Source: Enterovibrio norvegicus FF-33
GTDB taxonomy: Bacteria > Pseudomonadota > Gammaproteobacteria > Enterobacterales > Vibrionaceae
Length of the DNA stretch: 64,000 nucleotides
Reading direction: 5' to 3'
NCBI RefSeq assembly: GCF_000286835.2
Contig: NZ_AJYD02000038.1
Location: 1,096,259-1,160,258 of the forward strand
Position 1 is the first letter of the stretch, and each line of letters begins with the position of its first letter. The notes beneath the pieces are model-generated. The model was not told the origin of the DNA. It did not search any database and saw only the letters and a list, made by a program, of their open reading frames with translations. Shown here piece by piece: positions 45,173-54,660 of this stretch. The translations under genes and the position numbers were made by a program.

Positions 45173-45961
45173 CTACTGAGTTTGAAAAGGGAAGTAGTCC
45201 CATTCATATTCATCAAACATAGCCTGTAATTCCCCTGATTTTAACAATACCTCAAACCGCTGATCATAAAGCATTCGCAGTTCTTCACCTTCCGTCGTGT
45301 TCGTAAATGCTGGATAGAGTTTTAAATCTGTCACGTTCGACACTGCAAACGCATTTCGGTCTATGTAGCCTTGTTCGAATTCTTCTTCAATTTCAGAGCG
45401 TGCGTCGATGAGTACGTCCAGTCTGTCTGAGTACACCATGGTTAAGCCCTGACGGCGTGATTTTACTTCTCTCACGTTCACTGACGTGGTGATGTATTCG
45501 TTGTAGTCATAACCTTTAACCCATCCTACCGTCTTTCCCTTTAGTGATTCTTCACCTGTCCATTTGGGAATAACAGAAGCCTTGTAAACCGCTGAGACTT
45601 GCTCGGCATCAAAATGCCAATAGGGATAAAGCACTTTTTCTTGTTCATCGATGTAAGAACCAAGAAACGCATGCATTTTTTGGGTTTGAACTAAGTAAAT
45701 GCTGCGCGAATAGGTCGTCGTTAGGGTCTTAACTTTGTATCCCAGAGGCTCAAAAACTTTGCGCATGATGTCGAAGTAAAGACCCGTCCCGTCTTTCTCT
45801 GTGGCGTCTTCCCATGCTTCGCTCACAATCACAATTTCCTTGGGCGCATTTTTCTCGGCGAGCGCAGTCGTAGAGAATGTGATGGCAAATAACAAAAAAG
45901 CTAAAGTGGATAGTCCCAAAGGTTTGAGTCGTGGTTGAGCCGATAGTAAGGTGTGAAACAT
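45173..45961 (-). CDS. Amino-acid-type periplasmic solute-binding protein (SBP_bac_3), orphan
   Basis: A secreted binding-protein fold of 262 residues with a signal peptide (cleavage near T-A-L-A). Features of family 3 are W-E-D-A-T-E-K-D-G-T-G-L-Y-F-D, and I-Y-L-V-Q-T-Q-K-M-H-A-F-L-G-S-Y. ATG 45961 is preferred because GGAGAG lies 7 bases upstream. There are no permease or ATPase genes nearby; many such orphans in vibrios serve sensory or c-di-GMP pathways, so transport is not certain. Confidence 0.82.
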   Translation of the reverse strand: MFHTLLSAQPRLKPLGLSTLAFLLFAITFSTTALAEKNAPKEIVIVSEAWEDATEKDGTGLYFDIMRKVFEPLGYKVKTLTTTYSRSIYLVQTQKMHAFLGSYIDEQEKVLYPYWHFDAEQVSAVYKASVIPKWTGEESLKGKTVGWVKGYDYNEYITTSVNVREVKSRRQGLTMVYSDRLDVLIDARSEIEEEFEQGYIDRNAFAVSNVTDLKLYPAFTNTTEGEELRMLYDQRFEVLLKSGELQAMFDEYEWDYFPFQTQ

Positions 45962-46089
45962 GCGAGCGCTCTCCGGCATAAGTAGCTACAAAGAATGTCT
46001 CTTTGTTGAGACTATTCTATTAAAACTACGTCAGATTAGAGAGCGTCGCGAATAAATAGCGAATTGTTTTTTCCTAACGCGATGTTTGA

Positions 46090-47148
46090 TTATCTGCGCA
46101 AACCGATGGTGACACTGACAATGGCATGATCACTGCTGTAAGCATCTTGATCGAACTTTGGGTTAATGAGGTGGCTGTCTTCACAATGAAAATCGCCAAC
46201 TTCTGCAAGGCTGGCCGGATCGCTGCTGTTAAATTCGTTGGAAAGCAGAATGTAGTCAAGCACTGAACCTTTTGCGTGAAAATAGTGCGTGCTAGGGCGT
46301 TCAAGGCCTGTTTCACCGGTGTTTTTGATAAAGAGATCCCAGCTATCATGAAGCTGATAGTGTGACAGCGGCATATCCGCCATATCTTCCGTAATTGAAC
46401 GTAAGCCGGTGACATGAAAAGCGCGCAATACCTCTGAATTCAAATCATCGTTGAAATCACCCATGACAATCGCGGGATTATTGGTTTGAAAGCGACGTTG
46501 AATGATGGATGCCATCAATTGACAAACTTCTGAACCACGTTGAATTGATGATGCCCAAGATCCAGCGATTTCTGCCTGCATAGAATCATGAAGCGTTTTC
46601 TCTTTACCTTTACTTTCGTCGTCTTCTTCCATGGTTGGGCGTTTGGATTTCAAGTGCACTACGTAAATATCCGTTTGACCGAGAGAAGGAAGTTCGAGCG
46701 TCGCACACAGGGGGAGGCGGCTATATTCGAAGTCCTTTTTCATACCCAGTTTTTCTGACACCACAGGATCAGCATGCATGGGTAAGGCACTCAATATGGG
46801 ATAACGCGAAGCAAGGCAAACAACCGGGCTTTTATACACGTAATCGTTGACGGAATTGATTGGCTCAGGCTCATCCACCACGGAAAAAAATCGATATCCC
46901 AGCGGTTCAAGCAGTGCTTTGAGTGCTGATGCGCTAAACACTTCCTGAAACGCAATGATGTCAGGCTGGTAGCTGCCAATGTAGCGATTAAGCCACATGC
47001 GCTTTTGTCGCCATTGATCTTCGCTGTAGATGTTACTGAACTCATAAAAGGCACCAGGTGGCTCGATAAAATTAAACAAGTTAATCGTCGCGAGCTTAAG
47101 GCCAAAGGCGCTGTGAGCGTATGAGTTTTTGCTATTGGTCGCGAACAC
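46090..47148 (-). CDS. Endonuclease/exonuclease/phosphatase-family protein
   Basis: A 352-residue EEP-fold hydrolase (DNase I/phosphoesterase type). Catalytic motifs appear as N-L-F-N-F (Asn), Q-E-V-F (metal-binding Glu), G-D-F-N-D-D-L-N (Asp/Asn), L-D-Y-I-L-L and S-D-H-A-I-V (final His). There is no signal peptide, so it is likely cytoplasmic. Substrate (DNA, nucleotide or phospholipid) cannot be told. The start is GTG. Confidence 0.86.
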   Translation of the reverse strand: MFATNSKNSYAHSAFGLKLATINLFNFIEPPGAFYEFSNIYSEDQWRQKRMWLNRYIGSYQPDIIAFQEVFSASALKALLEPLGYRFFSVVDEPEPINSVNDYVYKSPVVCLASRYPILSALPMHADPVVSEKLGMKKDFEYSRLPLCATLELPSLGQTDIYVVHLKSKRPTMEEDDESKGKEKTLHDSMQAEIAGSWASSIQRGSEVCQLMASIIQRRFQTNNPAIVMGDFNDDLNSEVLRAFHVTGLRSITEDMADMPLSHYQLHDSWDLFIKNTGETGLERPSTHYFHAKGSVLDYILLSNEFNSSDPASLAEVGDFHCEDSHLINPKFDQDAYSSDHAIVSVTIGLRR

Positions 47149-47239
47149 AATATCGTCTCAAGAATGAAAACATGTAACTAGTATAGCGAAGAGTTCGTTG
47201 GTTATTGGTGAGCTGACAGGGATTTAAAAATGTGGGAGA

Positions 47240-47271
47240 TAAACAAAATGCGCTTCGAGATGAAGCGCATT
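47240..47271 (-). terminator. Terminator of proXWV
   Basis: AATGCGCTTC-GAGAT-GAAGCGCATT, 10-bp stem, followed on the minus strand by TTTGTTT, about 45 bases after the proV stop. Confidence 0.85.
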
Positions 47272-47313
47272 GATTGGATGACGATGAGTCACGTAGTCTT
47301 TAAGCGAGAAAAG

Positions 47314-48585
47314 CTAGGCTGATACTCTTTCCTCATCGGGTTTCTTTTTGTCTGTGTCCTCGACCTTATCTACGGTGTTCTCTTCGTTGCTTTGCTGATC
47401 AGTCAAGACCTCTACCACGCTAGCGCGAGAAAGCTGGCCTTGAAGTTCACCGTCTTCATCAAGCACGGGTAGTGGAAGTTCATGCTCAATGGTATCAGGG
47501 ATAACTTGTTCTATCAGGGCGTCTGATTGAATCCCTGGAACCGTTTCAAGCACTCTGTCATCAATAACATCGCCATGACGTGATGAATCGAATGATTCCA
47601 AACGCTCTCTGCATAATGCGCCTTGGTAACCTTCATCGTTCATGTAGTAGCCGTGCTGCACTTTTGCTTGACGCATTTGCGCGAGGGCTTCACCAATGGT
47701 TTCGGTGCTAATACGAAGGCTTTGTGGTTGCATCACTGTATCAACGGTCAGTGCGCGAGCGCGATTAACATCTTTGACGAAAGCTTCAACATAGTCGTCG
47801 GCTGGGTTAAGTAGGATATCAACCGGGCGACCCTGTTGGATAAGCTTGCCGTCGCGTAAAATGGCAATGCGATCACCCAAGCGAAGCGCTTCGTCTAAAT
47901 CATGCGTGATGAAAATGATGGTTTTTTGAAGCTTTTCCTGCAAACCAATCAGCTGATCTTGCATTTCACTGCGGATCAGTGGGTCAAGGGCAGAGAAGGC
48001 TTCATCCATCAATAGAATTTCTGCATCGGTACACAAGGCGCGAGCGAGACCAACACGCTGCTGTTGGCCACCCGAAAGCTGTGACGGGTACTGCTGTTCG
48101 TAGCCAGCAAGGCCAACGGTTTCAAGCCATTCGGTCGCTTTATTGTCACGCTCTGCTTTACTGACACCTTGTACTTGCAGACCGTAAGCTACGTTTTGCA
48201 AAACGGTGCGGTGCGGCATCAAACCAAATCGTTGAAACACCATGGACATTTTGTGGCGGCGGAAATGTTGTAGTCCTTTCTCGTCCAACTTCATCACGTC
48301 TTCACCTTCAACAATGATTTGACCTTCAGTTGGGTCTATCAGACGGTTGAAGTGGCGAATGAGGGTGGATTTACCTGAGCCAGACAGACCCATAATCACG
48401 AAGATTTCGCCTCGTTCGATATCTAAGTCAATTTGCTGCAGGCCTACGGTATGTCCTGATGCAGCCAATATGTCATCTTTGGACTTGCCTGCTTTCACGT
48501 CTGGCAGCAGTTTCTCTGGTGTCTTGCCAAAAATCTTGTAAAGGCCTTTGATTTGAATCAGCGGTGTAGTGCTGGACTTACTCAT
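47314..48585 (-). CDS. proV: Glycine betaine/proline ABC transporter ATP-binding protein
   Basis: An ATPase of 423 residues for osmoprotectant uptake: Walker A G-L-S-G-S-G-K-S-T, signature L-S-G-G-Q-Q-Q-R, Walker B I-L-L-M-D-E-A, and a C-terminal CBS-pair region (about 275-400) that senses ionic strength in related systems. The C-terminal 25 residues are highly charged. ATG 48585 has GGAGG at 5 bases and overlaps the end of proW by 8 bases. Confidence 0.95.
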   Translation of the reverse strand: MSKSSTTPLIQIKGLYKIFGKTPEKLLPDVKAGKSKDDILAASGHTVGLQQIDLDIERGEIFVIMGLSGSGKSTLIRHFNRLIDPTEGQIIVEGEDVMKLDEKGLQHFRRHKMSMVFQRFGLMPHRTVLQNVAYGLQVQGVSKAERDNKATEWLETVGLAGYEQQYPSQLSGGQQQRVGLARALCTDAEILLMDEAFSALDPLIRSEMQDQLIGLQEKLQKTIIFITHDLDEALRLGDRIAILRDGKLIQQGRPVDILLNPADDYVEAFVKDVNRARALTVDTVMQPQSLRISTETIGEALAQMRQAKVQHGYYMNDEGYQGALCRERLESFDSSRHGDVIDDRVLETVPGIQSDALIEQVIPDTIEHELPLPVLDEDGELQGQLSRASVVEVLTDQQSNEENTVDKVEDTDKKKPDEERVSA

Positions 48586-49477
48586 GATGACCTCCACTTA
48601 AATGCTGCTGAGTGCGTTTTGCATAGCTTTGTGACACTCGGTCAAAAATGATTGCCAAGGCAACGATAGCAAGACCGTTGATTAAACCGAGGGTGAAGTA
48701 TTGGTTAGTAATAGACTTCAGTACCGGTTGGCCGAGGCCTTTTACGCCGATCATTGAGGCGATAACGACCATCGCTAGTGCCATCATAATGGTTTGGTTT
48801 ATGCCTGCCATGATAGTTGGCATGGCTAGGGGTAACTGTACGCCAAACAAGCGTTGCGTTGAACTTGCGCCATAAGCGGTTGCCGCTTCCAGCACTTCTT
48901 TATCCACGAGTCGGATACCGAGATTGGTCAGGCGTATAACCGGTGGAATCGCATAGATGATAACGGCAATGACGCCCGGAATTTTACCAATGCCAAGCAA
49001 CATCACGACAGGGATCAGGTAGACAAATGCTGGCATGGTTTGCATGACATCAAGTAGGGGGGTGACCAGAGATTGAATGCGATTTGAACGGGCCATGGCG
49101 ATACCGATGGGTATGCCGAGCCCGATGGCCAGCATGGTACATACCAGTATGATACTCATGGTCCGCATCGTATCTTCCCACATGCCAAAGTAACCAATGG
49201 CGAGGAAGACGAATATAACACTGACGCCGAGTTTCCATGAGCGGCTGGCAAGATAAGAGACGCCAGCAAGAATAACGATCATTAACCACCACGGCGTGCC
49301 GAGTAGTAGCTTTTCAAACCAGATGAGAAATTGAAGAAGGGGGTCGAAAAATGATTCGATGGTTTCGCCATAGTTTCGTGAGAATTCGCGATAAGCACCA
49401 TCAAGTGTTTTTCGGATGGTTAGAAGATCGGAGCGTTCCATCTCCGGGAATTCCGTTAACCAAGAATTATCTGCCAT
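48578..49477 (-). CDS. proW: Glycine betaine/proline ABC transporter permease
   Basis: A 299-residue inner-membrane permease with about seven helices. The EAA loop L-E-A-A-T-A-Y-G-A-S-S-T-Q-R-L-F and the final H-L-S-G-G-H-H-E follow the ProW/OpuAB pattern, with the extended N-terminal region of ProW. It is coupled to proV by overlap and separated from proX by about 180 bases with a hairpin. Confidence 0.95.
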   Translation of the reverse strand: MADNSWLTEFPEMERSDLLTIRKTLDGAYREFSRNYGETIESFFDPLLQFLIWFEKLLLGTPWWLMIVILAGVSYLASRSWKLGVSVIFVFLAIGYFGMWEDTMRTMSIILVCTMLAIGLGIPIGIAMARSNRIQSLVTPLLDVMQTMPAFVYLIPVVMLLGIGKIPGVIAVIIYAIPPVIRLTNLGIRLVDKEVLEAATAYGASSTQRLFGVQLPLAMPTIMAGINQTIMMALAMVVIASMIGVKGLGQPVLKSITNQYFTLGLINGLAIVALAIIFDRVSQSYAKRTQQHLSGGHHE

Positions 49478-49616
49478 AACAGTACAGCATCCTCTGTATA
49501 GTTGTTATTAGTAAAATATAGTGAATATACCCGGTACGATTTTAGCCTCGGTGTTTTAACTGAGACTGATGAGACGTTAGGCGGGTGAGAGCAATGACAC
49601 TATTTGTGATTGAAGA

Positions 49617-49641
49617 AACGGGCTGAATGCATCAGCCCGTT
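49617..49641 (-). other. Stem-loop between proX and proW
   Basis: AACGGGCTGA-ATGCA-TCAGCCCGTT, a 10-bp stem followed on the minus strand by TTTC; probably a partial terminator that leaves proX more abundant than proWV. Confidence 0.78.
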
Positions 49642-49655
49642 GGTTGAATGCGCGC

Positions 49656-50648
49656 TTACAGTGCCGCTTTCACTTTTGCTGCCACGTCAGGAGTTACCCA
49701 CTGAGTCCAAATGTCGCTATGATTTTCGAGGAAATATTCACCGGCAATTTCACCGTCTGCTTGATTATCTTCCATCCAAGCCAGCAGAGTGTTTAGCTCA
49801 TTGGTGGTGAATGAACGATTAGCCAGGTAGCTCATTGCACCAGGGGCACGTTGTGCAAAGCTTTCCGTTACCACCGTATCGACCGCTGATGGTGGGTACA
49901 TGGTCGCTTTGGGATCTAAACACTCTTCGCTTGTAATACAGCTTTTGAAGTGTTCTTCATCAATGCCTGAACCGAAGTCAACTTTGACCATTTCGTATTT
50001 ACCAAGCACAGCAGTAGGCGCCCAGTAGTAACCAAACCAACCTTGACCGCGCTCATATGCTTTGGCAATAGAGCCAGAAAGACCAGCGCCTGAACCTGGA
50101 TCAATCAATTCAAAACCTTTGTCTTCAAGTCCCAATGCGTTAAATAGGTTGCCTGATGAAATCTGGCAGTTCCAGCCAGCAGGACAGCCATAAAATGCAC
50201 CTTTCGTTGGATCTTCTGGGTGTTTGAAAAGTAGTGGGTTGTTTTTTACGCCTTCAATCGTGGCTAGGCTCGGGTCTTTGTCGACAAGAAACTTAGGTAC
50301 CCAGAAACCTTCTACGCCGCCTTCAGATAGTGTGCTACCCGCAAAACGTAATCGGCCTTCTTCAACGCCTTTGTCCAATGCCGCTTTTAGTGAGTTGCTC
50401 CAGAATTCTGGCGCAATGTCTGGCTCGCCCTTTTCAATCATTGATGTACCGGTTGGCATGGTATCGCCCGGCACTAACTCTGCGTCGCAGTCATAACCAT
50501 TTGCAAGAATGAAGCGGTCAATATTGGCGATAACTGTTGCAGAACTCCAATTCATGTCTGCGATGGTGACCTTGCCACATTCTGCGGCGAAACTGGTCAT
50601 TGGCATTGCTGAAAGCAGCAGGCATGACGTGGCTAAAAGTTTATTCAT
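49656..50648 (-). CDS. proX: Glycine betaine ABC transporter substrate-binding protein
   Basis: A periplasmic OpuAC-type binding protein of 330 residues. Signal peptide (1-21, S-F-A-A) precedes C-G-K-V-T-I-A-D-M-N-W-S-S; conserved tryptophans (N-W, F-W, G-W-F-G-Y-Y-W) would form the aromatic cage for quaternary ammonium groups. It starts the proXWV operon, with GAGGG at good spacing. Betaine, proline betaine or related solutes are likely ligands. Confidence 0.93.
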   Translation of the reverse strand: MNKLLATSCLLLSAMPMTSFAAECGKVTIADMNWSSATVIANIDRFILANGYDCDAELVPGDTMPTGTSMIEKGEPDIAPEFWSNSLKAALDKGVEEGRLRFAGSTLSEGGVEGFWVPKFLVDKDPSLATIEGVKNNPLLFKHPEDPTKGAFYGCPAGWNCQISSGNLFNALGLEDKGFELIDPGSGAGLSGSIAKAYERGQGWFGYYWAPTAVLGKYEMVKVDFGSGIDEEHFKSCITSEECLDPKATMYPPSAVDTVVTESFAQRAPGAMSYLANRSFTTNELNTLLAWMEDNQADGEIAGEYFLENHSDIWTQWVTPDVAAKVKAAL

Positions 50649-51069
50649 GGAAGTTCCCTCTCATATGAACTGCTGCATTAATCAATACAGCTCTAATCAT
50701 TTATGACGCTCGCGTACTGTTACGAAAACCATTCAAACATGGTTTAACAGATTGAAAAGTATGTACGCATTGATTGTAATCATAACAAATACGCATCACA
50801 TTTTCTGCACCCACATTACATTTCATGCTCAAATTGATTCGCTCCCTAATCAAATTGCGCGGTGTTCTGTCGGTTGTTTGGTAATTAAGTCTCTGATTTT
50901 TCTTCTTAAAATGCCCACTAATATGAATCGTGCGTTTTATTTGTAAGAATTCACATTCAGTTTGGAGAATTACACGAGACATACCTCATTTCCAGGTTTA
51001 AGGATGAAATTTATTTGCGCGTTCCTTGTTCATACATGGTGTCCTCAATAAAAGGTTAAGGGAGTCAAC
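50649..51069. other. Intergenic region between divergent proX and the response regulator gene
   Basis: No gene seen; AT-rich. It should hold both promoters. A purine-rich AAGGGAG lies 5 bases before the regulator ATG. Confidence 0.5.
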
Positions 51070-51822
51070 ATGTCTCAGACTGTACTCGTACTAGAAGATG
51101 ATGCAGACATCGCCGAACTGGTTTCACTGCACCTGAAAGTGATGGGCAATGAAGTCGTAAAAGGGACGTCATTGGAAGAAGGGTTTCGCGTCCTCAGCGA
51201 AAGAAAAATAGATGCCGTGGTATTAGATAGAGGCCTTGATGATGGCGACGGTATGACCTTGTGCCAGCAATTGCGCCACCAGCACAATGGCGTGCCCATT
51301 TTGATATTAACGGCAATGGACTCTGAATCCGACATGGTGGAAGGTTTCGAATCGGGCGCTGATGACTATTTAGCAAAGCCATTCAGCGTGATTGAATTTC
51401 AGGCAAGAATACGCGCATTAATGCGTCGGGCTGCTGTGCACAACCAGTGGCATCACATTGCTGCAGAAGAAACGGATGCTGTCAGCGATGAGCTAAGTGT
51501 CGGATCCTTGTTGTTCAATCATCTGGAGATTTCACCGGAAACACACAGTGTGACGTTAGGTGGCAAAACCATTGATCTTACGCCTACGGAATTTTCGCTA
51601 CTGTGTTGTTTAGCCAAAAGGCCAGAGCGAGTATTCAGCAAAGACGAGCTATTGAGCCGTGTTTGGAACACGGACTATGACGGATACCGTCATACTGTTT
51701 GTTGTGCAGTGAATCGTTTACGAAGCAAATTGGAACGTGATCCAGACATGCCGAAGTACATCCATACTGTATGGGGTGTCGGGTATAAGTTTCGAGAAGC
51801 GGCTACTTTGCATCGCATATAG
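51070..51822 (+). CDS. OmpR-family response regulator
   Basis: A response regulator of 250 residues: receiver domain (acidic pair in E-D-D-A, phospho-acceptor D53 in V-V-L-D-R, Lys in L-A-K-P-F) and a winged-helix output domain (about 145-245; T-P-T-E-F-S-L-L-C-C-L and V-C-C-A-V-N-R-L-R-S-K-L). The partner kinase gene follows 99 bases later on the same strand. Targets unknown; the adjacent exporter genes on the opposite strand are candidates. Confidence 0.93.
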   Translation: MSQTVLVLEDDADIAELVSLHLKVMGNEVVKGTSLEEGFRVLSERKIDAVVLDRGLDDGDGMTLCQQLRHQHNGVPILILTAMDSESDMVEGFESGADDYLAKPFSVIEFQARIRALMRRAAVHNQWHHIAAEETDAVSDELSVGSLLFNHLEISPETHSVTLGGKTIDLTPTEFSLLCCLAKRPERVFSKDELLSRVWNTDYDGYRHTVCCAVNRLRSKLERDPDMPKYIHTVWGVGYKFREAATLHRI

Positions 51823-51921
51823 CCTGTTTTTAGCTTTGTTTGGAACAGAACAATGTTGTACTTGGTGATATACGTCAGCATGCGTGTAGAGACAGAATGA
51901 GTACAAACAACAAAATATGTC

Positions 51922-53583
51922 ATGGAGTCGCTATTGACGTTTAAGCATCGTCTGCTGTTATTCACTTTAGTGTGGTTTTTGATCAGCGCAGCCTTGCTGA
52001 CATTTTTGAGTGTGTCTGTTTGGAAAGAAAATGAATTCAGGGCACAACAGACACTTCACAGCGAGCTGGCTGTTCACATGAGAGATGATAACCCACTGAT
52101 GGTGGGTGACGATTACAGCACTGAGGCACTCTCCTCCATTTTCCATACCTTAATGTTGCTGGGGCCTGACTTTGAAATCTACTTTCTTGACCCAGAGGGC
52201 AATATCACTACCTCCGGTCCACCGATTGAAGACGTTGTAAGACGTAAGGTTGATGTTGCGCCGATTCAACAATTTCTTCAAAAGCAACCTTTTCCTATTC
52301 TGGGGAATGACCCCTTGTCAAAAGGTGGCCAAAACGTATTTTCAGCAGCGCAAATTGATGCAGGCGGCAAAGTCGCCGGTTATTTGTACGTGGTGATTGG
52401 CAGCTCGCATCGTGGCGTGCTGATGGATCCAGAATCCTTGTTGTTGTATGCCCCAGTGATATTTGCTGCTTTGGTGGCAATTTTGCTTTTTGCCTTGTGT
52501 GTCTATCGCCTAGTGTTTCGCCATATCATCATTCCAGGGCGACTCATGGTGAATCAAATTGAGCAAGCGGCGAGTTCTGAATTTCGCGTTACTCCGCCGC
52601 TACAGTTTTCAGCTGCCGAGTTGCAAGAAATCGCGGCGCAATATCGGCGTATGATGGCCGTGATACAACAGCAGTTTATTCAGTTGCGGATTCAAGAAGC
52701 ACAGCGCCGTGAGCATCTTATGCAACTGAGTCATGACCTCAAAACTCCGTTGGCGAATGTGCTGGGTTATCTCGAAACGTGGCGCATACAGCACAATGAA
52801 GGGCGAGGCATGATCGATACGGCGTATCACAATGCACAGCGGCTTCAGCGCCATCTTAAAGAGCAGCTTGATGCCGCGCGTTCCCCAACAGCAAAAATTG
52901 TTCTTTCATATCAAGAGATTGAAGTGTCGTTTTTGCTGAAAGATATCGAGCAACGTTTTTCATTGTCAGCGAAACGTAAGCAGGTCGACATTGTGGTGAG
53001 TGCTGACATTCAATGCGTAGTCATCGCTGATGAGCAACTGATCAATCGTGTATTCGACAATCTGCTTGAAAATGCAGTTCGTCATAGTCCTCAGCATTCA
53101 ACCATTTTGGTTGAGGCTGTCAAAGTTGGCTCGCGCCGTGTGGGATTTCGATTGTCTAATAATGTTGCAGAAGGCAGCGCTTCTGGCTCATTAGGGATGG
53201 GAACCAAAATTGTTGACGCCATATTGAGCCTTCATCAAAGTCAGCTAGAGCATATTGAAGAGGACGATGCAGCAAACCGATTCAGTGTCTATTTTGAACT
53301 GTCTTCGATCGCCAATACGACGGCGAGCCAAATTCGCGTCGTTCCTGCTGTTTTATCAACAGTCATGGAAGACGAAGATGAACCTCAAATGACCTCATCG
53401 TTGCCGAAAGTGAATGGAAGTTTGCGAGAGAGCGCAGATGAAACCGCTGTCATGCCTATGATGATGACAGACGATCCGGCAAGCGCCGCGCCGTTGCCTT
53501 CATTTAGCGCATCAGAAACGGATCTATCTAGCGGCAGTAGTGACGAGCAAAATGAGCAAGCAGATGAACGTGGGCGAAAATAA
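51922..53583 (+). CDS. Sensor histidine kinase with shortened ATP lid and acidic tail
   Basis: A membrane kinase of 553 residues: helix 1 (13-33), periplasmic sensor (35-172), helix 2 (174-198), HAMP-like region, H-box with His271 (Q-L-S-H-D-L-K-T-P-L), N-box N-R-V-F-D-N-L-L-E-N-A-V (375-386). The G1/F boxes (D-x-G-x-G and the lid) are replaced by L-S-N-N-V-A-E-G-S-A-S-G, only a few residues before the G2-like G-S-L-G-M-G (422-427). Residues 463-553 form an acidic, Ser-rich, probably disordered tail. It is the partner of the upstream regulator. Kinase activity could be altered or phosphatase-biased. Confidence 0.85.
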   Translation: MESLLTFKHRLLLFTLVWFLISAALLTFLSVSVWKENEFRAQQTLHSELAVHMRDDNPLMVGDDYSTEALSSIFHTLMLLGPDFEIYFLDPEGNITTSGPPIEDVVRRKVDVAPIQQFLQKQPFPILGNDPLSKGGQNVFSAAQIDAGGKVAGYLYVVIGSSHRGVLMDPESLLLYAPVIFAALVAILLFALCVYRLVFRHIIIPGRLMVNQIEQAASSEFRVTPPLQFSAAELQEIAAQYRRMMAVIQQQFIQLRIQEAQRREHLMQLSHDLKTPLANVLGYLETWRIQHNEGRGMIDTAYHNAQRLQRHLKEQLDAARSPTAKIVLSYQEIEVSFLLKDIEQRFSLSAKRKQVDIVVSADIQCVVIADEQLINRVFDNLLENAVRHSPQHSTILVEAVKVGSRRVGFRLSNNVAEGSASGSLGMGTKIVDAILSLHQSQLEHIEEDDAANRFSVYFELSSIANTTASQIRVVPAVLSTVMEDEDEPQMTSSLPKVNGSLRESADETAVMPMMMTDDPASAAPLPSFSASETDLSSGSSDEQNEQADERGRK

Positions 53584-53613
53584 AGCCAGCCAAATACATC
53601 GCCCCCCACGCTT

Positions 53614-54645
53614 CTAAGTCACTCGTCTCGCTTTTTTTGTTTTGGCAGTTGTGACTGTTGTGGATCTGGGCTGAAGCAATATCAATACAAATATTCCTAA
53701 CATCACCGCGCCCATGATCGAGAAAAGGCGCTTTCCATCCTCGATGAAAGCGCTGCCTGCATTCTGAGTAATGCCGTAATACACCAAGACCACAAATCCG
53801 GAATAGAGCAATTGAATCGTGCTGTAACTGGCATTTTTATTCATGGCGTGAACGCCCATAAGGAGCGAACAGGTCAATACAATACCCATGTTCCCAATCA
53901 GATTGGTTTGCAAAACACTCATCATGAGCACAGGCAACGCGAACAGAAAGCCTGCCAAGGTAGCGAGAAAGCGTCGAATACCATAACTATGCGCACTGAT
54001 CGGATCGGGATCTTTAAGTATCAATGCAACGGTAATCGTGACGATGGTGCTTTGCACCAGATTGAGGGCGATAGAACTGATCAAAACCAGCAAAATCACA
54101 CTGGCTTTCACCACGATATGCCAGACTTCGGTGTGTTTGGGTTCCGAGGGCTGTGGCGTTGGTGTCGGCGCTATTGGGTCGCCACCGGGAACAAGAAAAT
54201 ACGCCAGATAGGCAACAAACCCAGCGATAAAAATATTCTCCATCAACGCCAGTGGCACTTGTGTGACGTCTATCCCTTTTTGACGGGAGAACACGGCAAT
54301 CATTGCTGTTGAAACCACCAGTAGCGTCGCCAGTAAATCTTGTGGATTAATTCGACAGCGCAACATGCACCAATAGAACACCACAAACAGCATGCAGTAA
54401 TAAACAATAGGATTGTCGAGCAATAGATTACTGAGACTGGCCTGAAACCATGCCGTGATAAATAGCACAACAGCCATTAGTATCACCATCATCAGTGGCG
54501 GCGGCTTGTGTGAAGTACATAAAAACACCGCACAGATTGCAGGGCCTAATAACGGTATTTCCGTGCCAAAAACGTGCTGCCAAAATAGGAGCAGAACGGG
54601 AAAAACCGCAACACGGATAATGGCATTACCGGGGCGTCTAAACAT
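53614..54645 (-). CDS. DUF2955 membrane protein (FUSC/AaeB-like exporter subunit)
   Basis: A 343-residue inner-membrane protein with about ten helices in two groups (roughly 10-150 and 180-330), separated by a Pro-rich cytoplasmic loop (P-T-P-T-P-Q-P-S-E-P). The layout resembles aromatic-acid efflux proteins paired with HlyD-type adaptors. It lies 15 bases after the HlyD gene, so both form an export pair. Cargo is unknown; the upstream adenylation/flavoprotein cluster is a candidate source. It is convergent with the histidine kinase gene. Confidence 0.8.
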   Translation of the reverse strand: MFRRPGNAIIRVAVFPVLLLFWQHVFGTEIPLLGPAICAVFLCTSHKPPPLMMVILMAVVLFITAWFQASLSNLLLDNPIVYYCMLFVVFYWCMLRCRINPQDLLATLLVVSTAMIAVFSRQKGIDVTQVPLALMENIFIAGFVAYLAYFLVPGGDPIAPTPTPQPSEPKHTEVWHIVVKASVILLVLISSIALNLVQSTIVTITVALILKDPDPISAHSYGIRRFLATLAGFLFALPVLMMSVLQTNLIGNMGIVLTCSLLMGVHAMNKNASYSTIQLLYSGFVVLVYYGITQNAGSAFIEDGKRLFSIMGAVMLGIFVLILLQPRSTTVTTAKTKKARRVT

Positions 54646-54660
54646 GATTAGGAAACACCA

